This document shows, piece by piece, positions 17,476 to 26,995 of a stretch of 64,000 bases of DNA (its first letter is position 1; the number at the start of each line of letters is the position of its first letter). The DNA is from Paenibacillus sp. SYP-B3998 (GTDB lineage Bacteria; Bacillota; Bacilli; Paenibacillales; NBRC-103111). The DNA is taken from positions 744,001 to 808,000 of the forward strand of contig NZ_JAAIKC010000001.1 in the NCBI RefSeq assembly GCF_010820665.1. The letters are read 5' to 3'. The translations under genes were made by a program, and so were the position numbers. The notes under the pieces were generated by a model that saw only the letters and a list, made by a program, of their open reading frames with translations, made no database searches and had not been told where the DNA came from.

Positions 17476-17573
17476 ATGATATTAATTTTCAACAAATTTA
17501 TGGTTTATACGACAAAATTCGTGTAATCTTAAGGAGAAAATATCTAATTTAGGACGCAGGAGGAAGTAGTGAG

Positions 17574-18389
17574 ATGTCTTTTTTTAAGAAAATGCTAGCC
17601 AAAGTAGGAATCGGGAATATCGAGGTAGACACGCAATTTTATACAGAGGTGTTTGTTCCGGGAGAAGTCGTAGAAGGCGTTGTTATTGCCAAAGGCGGAA
17701 GCGTAGAGCAGACCGTGGATCAACTGTATTTCCAGCTCGTAACGGAATATATCAAGCCGGTGGAAAAAGATGAAGACCGTGATGGGCGAACTGAAATCCA
17801 TTTTCAAACAGAAACTTTCGTTATTGCTAACTTCGTTTTGGGCGAACGCCTTGTCTTCATGCCCGGTGAAACCATAGAAATTCCATTTAGCATCTTGCTG
17901 CCGCATGAAACGCCAATTTCGATTGGCATCAATCCGATCTGGATCCATACGGGATTGGATGTGGACAACGCGATCGATCCTACGGACCGTGACGATATTG
18001 AAATTGTGGCTCATCCGTTCTCAGCTATTATTTTTGAAGCGCTTGAAGCGTTAGGATTTCAAGTACGCAAAGCGGAAAATGAATATTACCCGCAAAGAAA
18101 TTATCATTTACCGTTTATTCAAAAATTTGAATTTGAACCGAATTTCAGAAGTGAATATAAAAAATCAGTCGATGAGGTCGAGCTCGTGTTCTATCCCGAT
18201 GAACGTGGCGTTGAGATCATTTTGGAGTTTGACCGCAAAATGCGTGGCTTCACTGGGTTTTTGGCGGATATGCTTGATGCTGACGAATCGCATGAGCGGA
18301 TTTCTTTTCGTCGTGAAGAGCTGGAAGAAGGCGCTTCAGCCATGGCAGAGCGGTTTAGAGAAATTTTTGATGAGCTTTTGGAACACTAA
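17574..18389 (+). CDS. spo0M: Sporulation-control protein Spo0M
   Basis: A 271-residue arrestin-like protein of the Spo0M family. It starts MSFFKKMLAKVGIGNIEVDT with beta-rich repeats (FVPGEVVEGVVIAKGG; FMPGETIEIPFSILLPHETP) and the block IWIHTGLDVDNAIDPTDRD conserved in the family. In B. subtilis Spo0M modulates early sporulation and cell-division-related processes; its biochemical role is unsettled. No signal peptide or membrane segment is visible, consistent with a cytosolic protein. The ATG has AGGAGGAAG upstream. It is the first of a pair with the small membrane protein 54 bases downstream. Its presence supports a spore-forming host. Confidence 0.93.
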   Translation: MSFFKKMLAKVGIGNIEVDTQFYTEVFVPGEVVEGVVIAKGGSVEQTVDQLYFQLVTEYIKPVEKDEDRDGRTEIHFQTETFVIANFVLGERLVFMPGETIEIPFSILLPHETPISIGINPIWIHTGLDVDNAIDPTDRDDIEIVAHPFSAIIFEALEALGFQVRKAENEYYPQRNYHLPFIQKFEFEPNFRSEYKKSVDEVELVFYPDERGVEIILEFDRKMRGFTGFLADMLDADESHERISFRREELEEGASAMAERFREIFDELLEH

Positions 18390-18443
18390 TTGGCGGAATC
18401 CGCAATTTACAGAAGGTGTTTAAACTTGAAAGGAAGCCAATTA

Positions 18444-18953
18444 ATGGAACAACAAAAAGATTTCACACGACCATCAAAGCATTCTTTAATATTCTGGTTA
18501 AGCTTCACGATCTCATCGTTATTATTTATCATATTTTCGTGTGAATTTCTTTACTACGAAACAGACGTAAAAGAAATAAACAACTTTATTTCTGTGTATG
18601 TACAGGTAAATGTTACTTCTGCTCTCGCAATTGCTGCACTTGTAGCCAGTATTAGCACATTCAGATGGGATCATTATCGCAAGGCAATTCAAGATAAACC
18701 TGTGGAAGTACGTAAAGAAATAATGAGGAATCAAGCAAAAGATCCCTTGTTTAGAGTGATGGAATTTATATGTTCTTTTATTATTATGAATCTGTTAACT
18801 CTAATTTCCGGATACGTATTGAATGTTAAATCACAGCCCTCCGGGTATTTTGGGATATGGGTAAGTGCCTTTTTAATCTGCATTTGTTTTATTTTAGCGC
18901 TCTTTCTAATTTATTACTCTCTTAAATATATGAAGGAATTGCTTTACAGGTAG
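18444..18953 (+). CDS. Small four-helix membrane protein, function unknown
   Basis: A 169-residue protein with four hydrophobic segments, approximately at residues 18-40, 56-76, 105-128 and 137-160, and a basic loop (FRWDHYRKAIQDKPVEVRKEI) between the second and third. I do not recognise the family. The ATG at 18444 follows AAAGGAAG; the frame is open 18 codons further upstream but without a suitable ribosome-binding site. It sits just after spo0M on the same strand and shares the terminator at 18964, so it may be in its operon. Base composition is more AT-rich than that of spo0M. Confidence 0.75.
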   Translation: MEQQKDFTRPSKHSLIFWLSFTISSLLFIIFSCEFLYYETDVKEINNFISVYVQVNVTSALAIAALVASISTFRWDHYRKAIQDKPVEVRKEIMRNQAKDPLFRVMEFICSFIIMNLLTLISGYVLNVKSQPSGYFGIWVSAFLICICFILALFLIYYSLKYMKELLYR

Positions 18954-18963
18954 ATTCAACGAA

Positions 18964-18988
18964 GAAGAGGCCCGATGGCCTCTTTTCT
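18964..18988. terminator. Bidirectional terminator
   Basis: AAGAGGCC and GGCCTCTT form a perfect 8-bp stem with a 4-base loop, A-rich on the left and T-rich on the right. It serves the converging genes on either side. Confidence 0.85.
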
Positions 18989-18990
18989 TA

Positions 18991-19489
18991 TTAAGCATAT
19001 GCAATTTCTTTAAATTCAAGCTTTACGGTCGTCAAATGGGTTAATTCAGGTGTTGAGAAGAAGTCAGCCAATCTTCGAAGCCGCATGTATATGGTTCGTA
19101 AAATAACGGAATCCATTTCAGTGATCATACTTTGATTAGCTAGATGATCTTGTAAGCTAACCTTAATGAGATAATCGCTATCTCTGAGATCAACTAAACT
19201 TTGTTTGCTTGGATTGTAACCATTATTTAGTACGTATTTCGTTTGTTGGATAGCACTTTGAAAGAGGTCGACGCATTTTTTTGATAGGTGAACTTGCCTT
19301 TCTAGTCCGAAAGAATCTGTTAAGGTGAGCATCTGATTTTTGGCATCTAAAGCTTCTTTCTTGAGGTACACTAATTCATGAGTGCCAATACCTTCAATAA
19401 GTAAACGAATTAAGATGGCATCTTGCGGATTAATGCATTGAGTTTCAATAAAACGAATTTTTTCTAGTGTAAGAATACGAAATCATCAT
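18991..19489 (-). pseudogene. Unknown gene with an apparent frameshift near its start
   Basis: An intact frame from GTG at 19371 encodes 126 residues, but the same frame stays open and protein-like upstream to about 19482 (RILTLEKIRFIETQ, then CINPQDAILIRLLIEG) without a start codon. A tandem ATG-ATG at 19489/19486 behind AAGGG is one base out of frame. Removing one A from the AAA at 19480-19482 would join them into a 165-residue protein beginning MMIRILTLEKIRF. Either the gene is broken, or the sequence has a one-base error there. The product is helical and charged, with no signal peptide. The family is not recognised. Confidence 0.5.
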
Positions 19490-20090
19490 CCCTTCAATTG
19501 TGTAAAAAATTGGGTTCTTAGTTATATTTTACATGAATATAACGGGAAATCATACGATGAATAATAGGAAGTTTTGTTCCTTCCTGACTAAACATCTATA
19601 TACTTTATGACAAGAGAATATATATTATTACGGTAAATCTTATATTGTGCAGATGACGGTTTTAAATAGACTATTGACACCTGTTTACGGGCATTTTTTC
19701 TTGGATGGCGTTTCTTTGCAACAAGTCAAAAAGATCAATCAATAACAAAATGTATCAACATTTTGTTATCCAGATTAGCTATATAATGGAGGGGAGCCTA
19801 ATAAGGGGAAGATGAGTTCATGATCGAAATCGGTACTATGAAGTGGAAAATAGGCTGGGCATTAGATACTTTGGTCGCTTTACACTAATTTGTATACGCT
19901 TACATCCAGTTCGATCTAGGTTGTAGTCTCCGTTCAGTTGAAGGTGGTGAACAATGCTCTGCTTTTCGATGTGACGAATATTGCCGAGAAAGGGACGACG
20001 AAAGTAAGTACGATTGGAAGGAAAAACAAATAGTCTCTGCTCGGTAATTAAGCTATTTCTCAGGCTTAAGACCAGGCAAAGACTATTTTT
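19490..20090. other. Decayed segment with operator, promoter and gene remnants
   Basis: No intact gene. A perfect operator-like repeat (19742-19769) and TATAAT (19782-19787) precede a 22-codon frame at 19820-19888 (MIEIGTMKWKIGWALDTLVA and on). A second protein-like stretch at 19947-20033 (VNNALLFDVTNIAEKG and on) runs into a terminator. This reads as a regulated gene that has been largely deleted. Confidence 0.4.
19742..19769 (+). promoter_or_regulatory. Perfect 12-bp inverted repeat beside a -10 box
   Basis: ATAACAAAATGT, spacer ATCA, then its exact reverse complement. TATAAT follows 13 bases later (19782-19787). The size and symmetry resemble TetR- or MarR-type operators, but no such regulator lies nearby. 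Confidence 0.5.
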
Positions 20091-20092
20091 TT
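20028..20092. terminator. Long-loop terminator hairpin
   Basis: AAATAGTC (20028-20035) pairs with GACTATTT (20081-20088), followed by T's. The 45-base loop is unusually long, so efficiency is doubtful. Confidence 0.4.
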
Positions 20093-20900
20093 AAATATGT
20101 AAAGTCATTCCATCATACGCGACTTGGATTCCATAGGGTTCGAAGATTTCGATCAGATCTTCATGCAGGAGGCCAGCATTATGGGAAAAGTGAGTGACAA
20201 CCATGGTTCCCTCAGGGTTCAAAACCTGATGCTTCATCAGCCATTCTTTCGTTTCAAGAACTGCATCGACGTTCATATGATTGGTTCGATGGTTAGAACG
20301 CCCAACTGTGCATTCCAAAACGACCAGATCTAGTTTCTTGTTCTTGAGCCATGTCCAGGTTTCGTCAGGAAACCAGCCGCTGTCGTGTCCGTACAGGATG
20401 GTTTTTCCATCCTTCTCGATGCTATATAGCAAGCACGTTTCAAGAGGATCATGGCTAGCAAGAAGAGGGACAATCGTCGACGTTTGTGTCTGAATGGCTT
20501 CGAAGGGTCTTACACGATGCAGCTCGTAATTATGTGTAAGGCCCTGTAACGCCAGCGTTGTCATCCGCAGTGGAACGTCATGCGCATACACATGCAGGGT
20601 GCTATTGCCTGATTCCGCATAGCCTTCTGCGCGAATAGCCAGGTCTTCGGCATAAAGATGATCAGAATGTGAATGGGTGATCAGCAAATCTTGCACACGA
20701 TCCATATCTAGCCCATACCGTAACGAATGGTAGAAGGTATCTGGCGGAAAATCAATCTTTAGTACTTCATCGATCAGTACGGATGTGCGTGAACGGACAT
20801 TCGAACCTCCGCGTTCACGGGCCTGCCGACAAGTCGCGCACTGGCAAAAGAGCGATGGAATCCCCTCAAATGCAGCCGTTCCAAGAAAATGAATCTTCAT
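20091..20900 (-). CDS. Metallo-beta-lactamase-fold hydrolase, PhnP-like
   Basis: A 269-residue soluble hydrolase. The metal-binding signature HSHSDH is at 76-81, further ligands are in YGHDSGWF and VVTHFSHNAG, and an N-terminal CQCATC cluster (Cys19, 21, 24) could hold a structural zinc as in PhnP. PhnP-type proteins are phosphodiesterases acting on cyclic phosphates; the substrate here is not known. The ATG lies behind AGGAGG. It is the last gene of a leftward operon with an EamA transporter (47-base gap) and a metallophosphoesterase, a pairing that suggests handling of a phosphorylated metabolite. Confidence 0.85.
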   Translation of the reverse strand: MKIHFLGTAAFEGIPSLFCQCATCRQARERGGSNVRSRTSVLIDEVLKIDFPPDTFYHSLRYGLDMDRVQDLLITHSHSDHLYAEDLAIRAEGYAESGNSTLHVYAHDVPLRMTTLALQGLTHNYELHRVRPFEAIQTQTSTIVPLLASHDPLETCLLYSIEKDGKTILYGHDSGWFPDETWTWLKNKKLDLVVLECTVGRSNHRTNHMNVDAVLETKEWLMKHQVLNPEGTMVVTHFSHNAGLLHEDLIEIFEPYGIQVAYDGMTLHI

Positions 20901-20947
20901 TTGTTCCTCCTAAGAGTTTTCGAAGAAAACTAGCATCGAAAGCATAG

Positions 20948-21808
20948 CTAGCCAAACATTCCGATTAAGATGATGCCGATCGTAATCAGAATTGAGCAGA
21001 TGATCCGGATAAGTCCTTGTTTTTCTTTGAGGACGATAATGCCTAATAGCGTAGCAAAGACAGAGCCGATTTCCCTAATCGGGGAGATATGGGCTACCGG
21101 TGCATACGTTAACGCAAGCAAGAACAGCAGATAAGAGCCAGGGTTAAGAATAGCCCCCAACAGAATGATTTTACCGTTGAGCTTCCATTCCATACGAAGC
21201 TGCTTGGAGGCGAGAACCGTTGGCGTCAGAGCCGCTACAAAGCCAATATTCGTTACTTCTAATAAAGTTAGAGCTGAGATATGCTGTAAATTAAGTTTAT
21301 CGACGAGCACATAACAAGTTGTGCATACGCCCACACACAGTGCTAAGAGAACTGGTTTTATGGTAACGGCAGCTAAGGGTGATTTTGAATGATTACGAAC
21401 GATTCCGCTTAATAGGATGAATCCGCTAATCATAATAATAAGCCCCATCCATCCCAAGATGGATAGCGATTCTCCTAGAAATAGTACACTAACGATAGGG
21501 ATTAGGAGTGTGCTTGTGCCCCTCATGATCGGATACACTTGTGAAAGATCGCCCGCGTTATAGGTGCGGGACAAGAGAAGTGCGTAAGCACCTTGCAGCA
21601 ATGCTGATAAAAGGATGAGTCCATAGGCTTGCAGCGTTAAGGGATTGAACCACATTTCCTTCACAAAAGAAGGAAATAGAATGATGGTTGTCAGCATAGT
21701 GATCGACCAAAGAAACACACTTTTATTATTGCTTTTCTTGGCGAATAGACTCCAAATCGCATGCGTTAGTCCAGATGTCAAAACAAGAAGTAGTGCAACA
21801 ATAAACAA
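20948..21808 (-). CDS. EamA/DMT-family transporter
   Basis: A 286-residue membrane protein with about ten helices in two EamA repeats (SRTYNAGDLSQVYPIMRGTS in the first, ALTYAPVAHISPIREIGSVF in the second). These GDLSxxYP and PxREIGSVF motifs are typical of DMT transporters. The start is TTG with TTTGGAG upstream. It lies between the metallophosphoesterase (23-base gap) and the PhnP-like hydrolase in one leftward operon. The substrate is not evident. Confidence 0.88.
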   Translation of the reverse strand: MFIVALLLVLTSGLTHAIWSLFAKKSNNKSVFLWSITMLTTIILFPSFVKEMWFNPLTLQAYGLILLSALLQGAYALLLSRTYNAGDLSQVYPIMRGTSTLLIPIVSVLFLGESLSILGWMGLIIMISGFILLSGIVRNHSKSPLAAVTIKPVLLALCVGVCTTCYVLVDKLNLQHISALTLLEVTNIGFVAALTPTVLASKQLRMEWKLNGKIILLGAILNPGSYLLFLLALTYAPVAHISPIREIGSVFATLLGIIVLKEKQGLIRIICSILITIGIILIGMFG

Positions 21809-21831
21809 GCCATCATCTCCAAAGGTGACAA

Positions 21832-22782
21832 TTATTTCTCAGGTACGTGTTCAGGTTGCTCCCTTACGACGGTACCATCTGCGAGACGCAGCCATGTTTC
21901 AAATTCTCTGACGCCTTGACGGAGGCGTATCATCCGCGCACCACGGGGAAATCCTTCCTTGCCGTAGGTATTATAACCGGATGCCCGACCGTAACAAAGG
22001 CGAATACCGTGAAGCTCTCCAGTAAAGTCATTCGTATGATCGTGCCCGACGAATGTCCCCATGACGTCACCCATTTCCACCATTGCGTTGAACAAACCTG
22101 AATTCACTTTAGCGCTGCAAACGTCTTCGAATTTATGCCCGTAGCAAGTTTCCTTATCCCAAACCTCTTTGTACTCAGGTAAAGGGATATGAAAGAAAGC
22201 CAATGCAGGAAGCGCATTGCCGCCGGCATGATCGCGAAGCTTATGCGATTCCTCTCTATACCAGGCGATCTGATCGCTGCGAATCCAATCGTATCCTTTG
22301 ACATGTGGCAGCGGAGAGAGATTGCCAGAATCGAAAAGATACAAAACAGCCGCAGGTTTGTCGTCAGAGCCTGCAATTTGCAGCACATAATTGCCGACAC
22401 CGTTCAGCTGTATGGGTCCAGGTGAGGCAACCGTATGCTTATGTTCAAGAACGCTATTCATAAGTTCTTCTCTAGTAATTGCTTGCTCTGTATCATGATT
22501 ACCGAAAGCGACAGCCCATGGAATACCACGTGATTCGGCGGCCTGCACAGCATCCTTAAAAGCTTGCAGAGGCTTCTCGCAGATAGGTTCACCAGGTGTT
22601 ACATAGCCTGTATAGATCACATCTCCTGTAAAAACAACAAGGTCAGGTTGCTCGGCATCCAGCACTTCCTCCATGAGTCGTAGCGAAAGCTGGTCCTCCT
22701 CACCTCCGTTTTTCCAGTGAATATCTGTGAATTGTGTAATCGTGAATGTTTGATTTTGGCGAAAAGAGAGTTGATGGGGCAC
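21832..22782 (-). CDS. Calcineurin-like metallophosphoesterase
   Basis: A 316-residue phosphoesterase with the five metal-binding blocks: FTDIHW (Asp20, His22), FTGDV, GNHD, FFHIPLPEY and GHDHTNDF. The family includes purple-acid-phosphatase-like and phosphodiesterase enzymes. No signal peptide is seen, so it is probably cytoplasmic. GTG at 22782 is preferred because AGGAGG lies nine bases upstream; the ATG six codons earlier overlaps that ribosome-binding site. It is the first gene of the leftward operon with the EamA transporter and PhnP-like hydrolase. Confidence 0.88.
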   Translation of the reverse strand: MPHQLSFRQNQTFTITQFTDIHWKNGGEEDQLSLRLMEEVLDAEQPDLVVFTGDVIYTGYVTPGEPICEKPLQAFKDAVQAAESRGIPWAVAFGNHDTEQAITREELMNSVLEHKHTVASPGPIQLNGVGNYVLQIAGSDDKPAAVLYLFDSGNLSPLPHVKGYDWIRSDQIAWYREESHKLRDHAGGNALPALAFFHIPLPEYKEVWDKETCYGHKFEDVCSAKVNSGLFNAMVEMGDVMGTFVGHDHTNDFTGELHGIRLCYGRASGYNTYGKEGFPRGARMIRLRQGVREFETWLRLADGTVVREQPEHVPEK

Positions 22783-23200
22783 AGTAATAATCCTCCTCAT
22801 AGTAGGAATTCAGTTGGTATCGTGTTGAATTGACAAATATTTGTTGTTGTTTTGTGACTATTGTATCTCTCGTTTTAGGTGCTGTCAATGTAAATCTGCG
22901 CTTAAAAACATAGAAGTTCGTAGACAGATCACAGGAAACCAATGAAGAAATATGATTACCTATGGAAGAAGTCTGAGAGACAATAAAGGAAGCTCACTTG
23001 GCAAGCTTCATCCTGCTAACCAATCGGTATGAAAGCTGTATGCCGATAACATGGATTTACCAGATAACGTGTAAGGAAGCCGCCCGTTTCTTTTGTAATC
23101 TCAAAATATAAAGATACGGAAATAAATCGTCGATTTACGATTGGATGCGTTCCGCTTATGTTTGTATACGTGTGATAGCGTTTACAATTGAGGAGGGATA
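22783..23200. other. Divergent promoter region before the PL8 lyase
   Basis: About 420 bases without a gene. They hold the promoters of the leftward phosphoesterase operon and of the rightward lyase, an inverted repeat GAAGCT/AGCTTC (22989-23009), another AATCGT/ACGATT (23125-23142), and a good cre site (23173-23186). Confidence 0.5.
23173..23186 (+). promoter_or_regulatory. cre site before the PL8 lyase
   Basis: TGATAGCGTTTACA matches the CcpA consensus TGWAARCGYTWNCW at 13 of 14 positions and ends five bases before the ribosome-binding site, a position suited to repression. Confidence 0.6.
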
Positions 23201-26200
23201 ATGATGATGAAGTCTAAACAATCGGTTCGACTCCTGCTGCTCTGTTTCCTATTAATAATAGGAACTGTACTGGGAGTTAACCCTCAATCTGCTCAGGCTA
23301 GCGATGAATATGATGCATTGGGGGTCAAACTGCAGCGATTACTGCTTGGCGACGGTCAATACTCGCTGCCCCTAACAGATACTATGCTGCAGCAGAAGAT
23401 TGCCACTATCGACAGATCAACGTCAAGCTGCTCATCGGCACAGGCCCCTTGCGCTAGTGGCAAAGGCTACTGGGACACCATGAATGCGAGTGCAAGCCGC
23501 ACTTATTTATGGGTTGATTTACCGTTCACAAGTTCAGATAGTTATACCAAATCCGGTGATATCTCCGCTTCTTATGGACGTTTGTATGCGATGGTTTCAG
23601 CACTGTATACGCCGGGTTCTGTTTTTTATCAAAATGCAGCATTAAAAGCAGATATTTTAAGTGCATTGGATTGGCTGTACACACAAAAATATAATACGAC
23701 CGTAACAACTTATGGAAACTGGTTTCATTGGCAGATTGGCGTACCTCAACTGTTGACCAAGACAGTCATTCTAATGGGGAACGATCTTAGTCCGACACAA
23801 GTGACTAATTACATGAATGCGGTTAACCGGTTTATCCCGACTGCGTCGGCTCGCACGGTAAGCGGTAGTCCTGTAATGACGGGTGCGAATTTACTGGATC
23901 AAGCAATTGCCGTTGCCTATAGGGGAATTATCGTTAAGGATGCCTCAAAAATTTCAAATGCCCGCGATGCATTAAGCAGCGTATTTGAATATGCATCGCC
24001 TTCAGCAGCTGTCAACACTTCAGCGCGTGACGGTTTCTATCAAGATGGATCGTTTATTCAACATGCCGCAATGCCTTATATTGGGGGTTATGGAACATCG
24101 CTGCTTAATGATGTGGGTATTCTTCTCTACACGTTAGGAGGATCTAGCTGGGATGTTACGGATGTGAACAAATGGAATGCCTATAAGTGGGTATTCGATT
24201 CGGTGGAGCCATTTATTTATAACGGCAATGTGATGGATATGGTTCGTGGACGTAATATCGCCTATGGCCCATCTTTAGGGGTAAAGGATGAACAGCCGAT
24301 CCTGACTGGGAAAGGGCTTATTTCGTCTCTATGTTATCTGCTCATGACGGCTCCAGAAGATAACCAGCAGCTAGGGGCTTCGTATCCGTTGCATCCGAAA
24401 CAAGCCATTCAGGGTATGCTAAAGTACTGGCTCAGCGTTGATAGCGGAAACCAAATCTTATCAGCCGCTTCCATTTATCAATATATGCAGCTTAAACAGA
24501 TCGTTCAGGATGCTTCAATTCCATCGCGGGGAGAGAAAATCGGTCAATTTCAGTTTCCAAGTCAGGATCGTGCGGTTCAACTGCGCCAAGGTTACGGATA
24601 CGGGATTAGCATGTCATCCAAACGCGTGGATAAATATGAATCTGGGAACAAGAACAATGTGAAAGGCTGGTATACCGGTGATGGCATGACGTATTTATAT
24701 AACAGCGATCCGACGCAATTCGATAATTATTGGCCTACGGTCAATCCGTATCGATTGCCTGGAACGACGATCGATACGCAGACACGTACTGCGAACAGTA
24801 ATTGGACGAATTACTTAAGTCCGAACACATGGGCAGGAGGGGCGGAGCTGCTTGGCCTTTATGGCGCAACAGGCATGGATTTGAAATCGCCTGGTGATAT
24901 CGCTACGGGAGGCGCGGTGACTACGCCATCTAGCCTGACCGCGAAAAAATCATGGTTTACCTTTGACAATGAAATCGTTGCTTTAGGCGCGGGGATTACG
25001 AACAAAGGGCAAACCGGCAACGGCTGGGATGGCACAACACGTAAAGTGGAAACGATTGTAGATAATCGCAAAATGAATGGCAGCAATGCGCTCACGGTGA
25101 ATGGCGACGTTCAACCTGCAGCTTTGGGGTGGTCAGATACGTTAAGTGGAGCGAACTGGCTTCACCTGCAAGGCAACACGAGCGGGGATACGTCAAGTAT
25201 TGGCTATTATTTCCCAGGCTCAACGACGCTTAAAGCGAAAAGGGAAGCGCGAACTGGCACATGGAACGACATTAATCAAGCGACCCCGAATGTATACACC
25301 GTTTACAATACAGAAGATACCTATGTGCGGCAAAATGAACCGAATCACGGGACTGAGTCGACGCTGCTTGTAAAGAATGATACTGGCGGCTATGCCCGCG
25401 AAAGCTATATTAAGTTTGATCTGAGTTCTTATGTTCCAAGCGGCGCAACGTTCGATAGCGCTCAAGTTACGCTTGTTCCAACTTCGATTGGATCAACGGG
25501 AAATGCGATTCAGAACACAGCTGAATGGGTTTCCAGCAGCGCGTGGTCTGAAACCGACTTGCTATGGTCCAATAAACCAAGCTCTACCGCATTAAATCCA
25601 GTTCAACAATGGAGCGGCATGCAGGTTGGCACTCCGGTAGCGATAGATGTTACAAATGCGCTTCAAACGGCGCTGTCGAGTAATCAAACCACGGTAACCC
25701 TACGAATTTATGCGTCTTCAGAAGCGGATGCCAACGGATGGGTTTACTATGCTAGCCGTGAGAATCCGAATTCTACGTATCGTCCGAAGCTTACGCTTAC
25801 GAATTATAAGGAGCCAGTCAAAGCGAATTACCTGACATTATGGATGGATCATGGGACGAACCCGAGCAATGCTTCTTATAGTTACGTTGCTTTGCCGAAT
25901 GCAAGCAGTGCTCAGGTTCAAAGCTATGCGGCTCAGCCTACTGTCACGATACTGGAAAATAGCTCGAGTGCGCAGGCTGTTAAAGAGACTTCGCTGAACA
26001 TTGTCGCTGCCAACTTGTGGGAAGATAGCGTCAAGACAATAGGTGACGGGAATGGCGGGAATCTGATCACCGTTGATAAGAAAGCGTCCGTACTCGTTAA
26101 AGAAGAGAATGGTGCCCTTGATTTCGCCATTTCTGATCCTACCCAAGCGAATGCAGGAAGCATTCAAGTGGAGTTGAATCGCAGCTATGCGGCTGCAGCT

Positions 26201-26809
26201 TTTCTAGATACGGGTATCACCGTAACGCAATACAGCCCTACTTTAAAGCTGTCTATTGATGTTAGTGGCTCTTATGGCACTACATTCCATGCTCGTTTTA
26301 CAAACGCGACGCCAACAGTGATTCCCTCACAAGCGGATGCTTGGGTGAGAGATGGCAGCTACGCAGGGACGAATTATGGGAGCAATGGGTATATGGAAGT
26401 GAAGAATGAGAGTGTGGGGTACAATCGCAACGCGCTTGTTCAATTTGATCTTTCGACCTACACGGGAACCGTTTCTAAAGCAATGATTATGCTGTCTCCA
26501 ACGGGAGCGCCGAGTACCCCTGTGTATCATCAGGCGAGACTGCTCTCACAGGTATGGGGTGAAAATACGCTGACTTGGAACAATAAACCTGCTTCTCTGT
26601 TGCCGTTAGACCAGTGGAAAGTGCCCGCAGCAGGGAAAAGCGTCTGGATCGACGTAACCGAGCAGGTACGCAGCGCCCTTGCTTCGTCGAACAAACAAAT
26701 AGGTATTGAAATTTCTTCTTTAACTAACGGTTCATCAACATATGTCAGCTACGCTTCAAAAGAAAACGCGGTTGCCGCAAGTAAACCGATGCTGCAAATC
26801 ATGCCTTAA
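23201..26809 (+). CDS. Secreted PL8 polysaccharide lyase with two DNRLRE modules
   Basis: A 1202-residue secreted lyase of the hyaluronate/xanthan/chondroitin lyase family. The signal peptide is residues 1-33 (SAQA, then S). The alpha-toroid domain (about 35-440) carries the catalytic set: Asn173 in YGNWFHWQIG, His288 and Tyr297 in DGSFIQHAAMPYIGGYG, and Arg349/Arg351 in MVRGRNIA. The central beta-sandwich starts near 445 and is interrupted at about 697-870 by a DNRLRE/CBM96-like module before resuming at NYLTLWMDHGTNPSNASYSY. A second such module forms the C-terminus (about 1040-1202). Such modules are thought to bind polysaccharide. Of three tandem ATGs at 23201-23209, the second or third has better spacing from AGGAGG. 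A cre site implies catabolite control. Whether the substrate is hyaluronan, xanthan or another acidic glycan is unknown. Confidence 0.9.
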   Translation: MMMKSKQSVRLLLLCFLLIIGTVLGVNPQSAQASDEYDALGVKLQRLLLGDGQYSLPLTDTMLQQKIATIDRSTSSCSSAQAPCASGKGYWDTMNASASRTYLWVDLPFTSSDSYTKSGDISASYGRLYAMVSALYTPGSVFYQNAALKADILSALDWLYTQKYNTTVTTYGNWFHWQIGVPQLLTKTVILMGNDLSPTQVTNYMNAVNRFIPTASARTVSGSPVMTGANLLDQAIAVAYRGIIVKDASKISNARDALSSVFEYASPSAAVNTSARDGFYQDGSFIQHAAMPYIGGYGTSLLNDVGILLYTLGGSSWDVTDVNKWNAYKWVFDSVEPFIYNGNVMDMVRGRNIAYGPSLGVKDEQPILTGKGLISSLCYLLMTAPEDNQQLGASYPLHPKQAIQGMLKYWLSVDSGNQILSAASIYQYMQLKQIVQDASIPSRGEKIGQFQFPSQDRAVQLRQGYGYGISMSSKRVDKYESGNKNNVKGWYTGDGMTYLYNSDPTQFDNYWPTVNPYRLPGTTIDTQTRTANSNWTNYLSPNTWAGGAELLGLYGATGMDLKSPGDIATGGAVTTPSSLTAKKSWFTFDNEIVALGAGITNKGQTGNGWDGTTRKVETIVDNRKMNGSNALTVNGDVQPAALGWSDTLSGANWLHLQGNTSGDTSSIGYYFPGSTTLKAKREARTGTWNDINQATPNVYTVYNTEDTYVRQNEPNHGTESTLLVKNDTGGYARESYIKFDLSSYVPSGATFDSAQVTLVPTSIGSTGNAIQNTAEWVSSSAWSETDLLWSNKPSSTALNPVQQWSGMQVGTPVAIDVTNALQTALSSNQTTVTLRIYASSEADANGWVYYASRENPNSTYRPKLTLTNYKEPVKANYLTLWMDHGTNPSNASYSYVALPNASSAQVQSYAAQPTVTILENSSSAQAVKETSLNIVAANLWEDSVKTIGDGNGGNLITVDKKASVLVKEENGALDFAISDPTQANAGSIQVELNRSYAAAAFLDTGITVTQYSPTLKLSIDVSGSYGTTFHARFTNATPTVIPSQADAWVRDGSYAGTNYGSNGYMEVKNESVGYNRNALVQFDLSTYTGTVSKAMIMLSPTGAPSTPVYHQARLLSQVWGENTLTWNNKPASLLPLDQWKVPAAGKSVWIDVTEQVRSALASSNKQIGIEISSLTNGSSTYVSYASKENAVAASKPMLQIMP

Positions 26810-26833
26810 AAGCATGGGAATACGCAATAACTT

Positions 26834-26881
26834 TAAACGCCTTTTACTCCGTTTTTCAGAGTAAAGGGCGTTTTATTTTTG
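26834..26881 (+). terminator. Terminator of the PL8 lyase gene
   Basis: AAACGCCTTTTACTC pairs with GAGTAAAGGGCGTTT around nine bases, followed by TTTATTTTT. Confidence 0.88.
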
Positions 26882-26995
26882 TAGGTCGGATCTCCCTGTC
26901 TGTTTGTTGACAGGACCAGTTCTACCTTATACACTGAATGAAAACAACAGGAAACATCATCAATTTAATATAATCGGTCATTTTAGGAGGCTGCT

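Noticed and set aside
19674-19702. TTGACA as a possible -35 box
   Set aside because: No acceptable -10 box lies 16-19 bases downstream.
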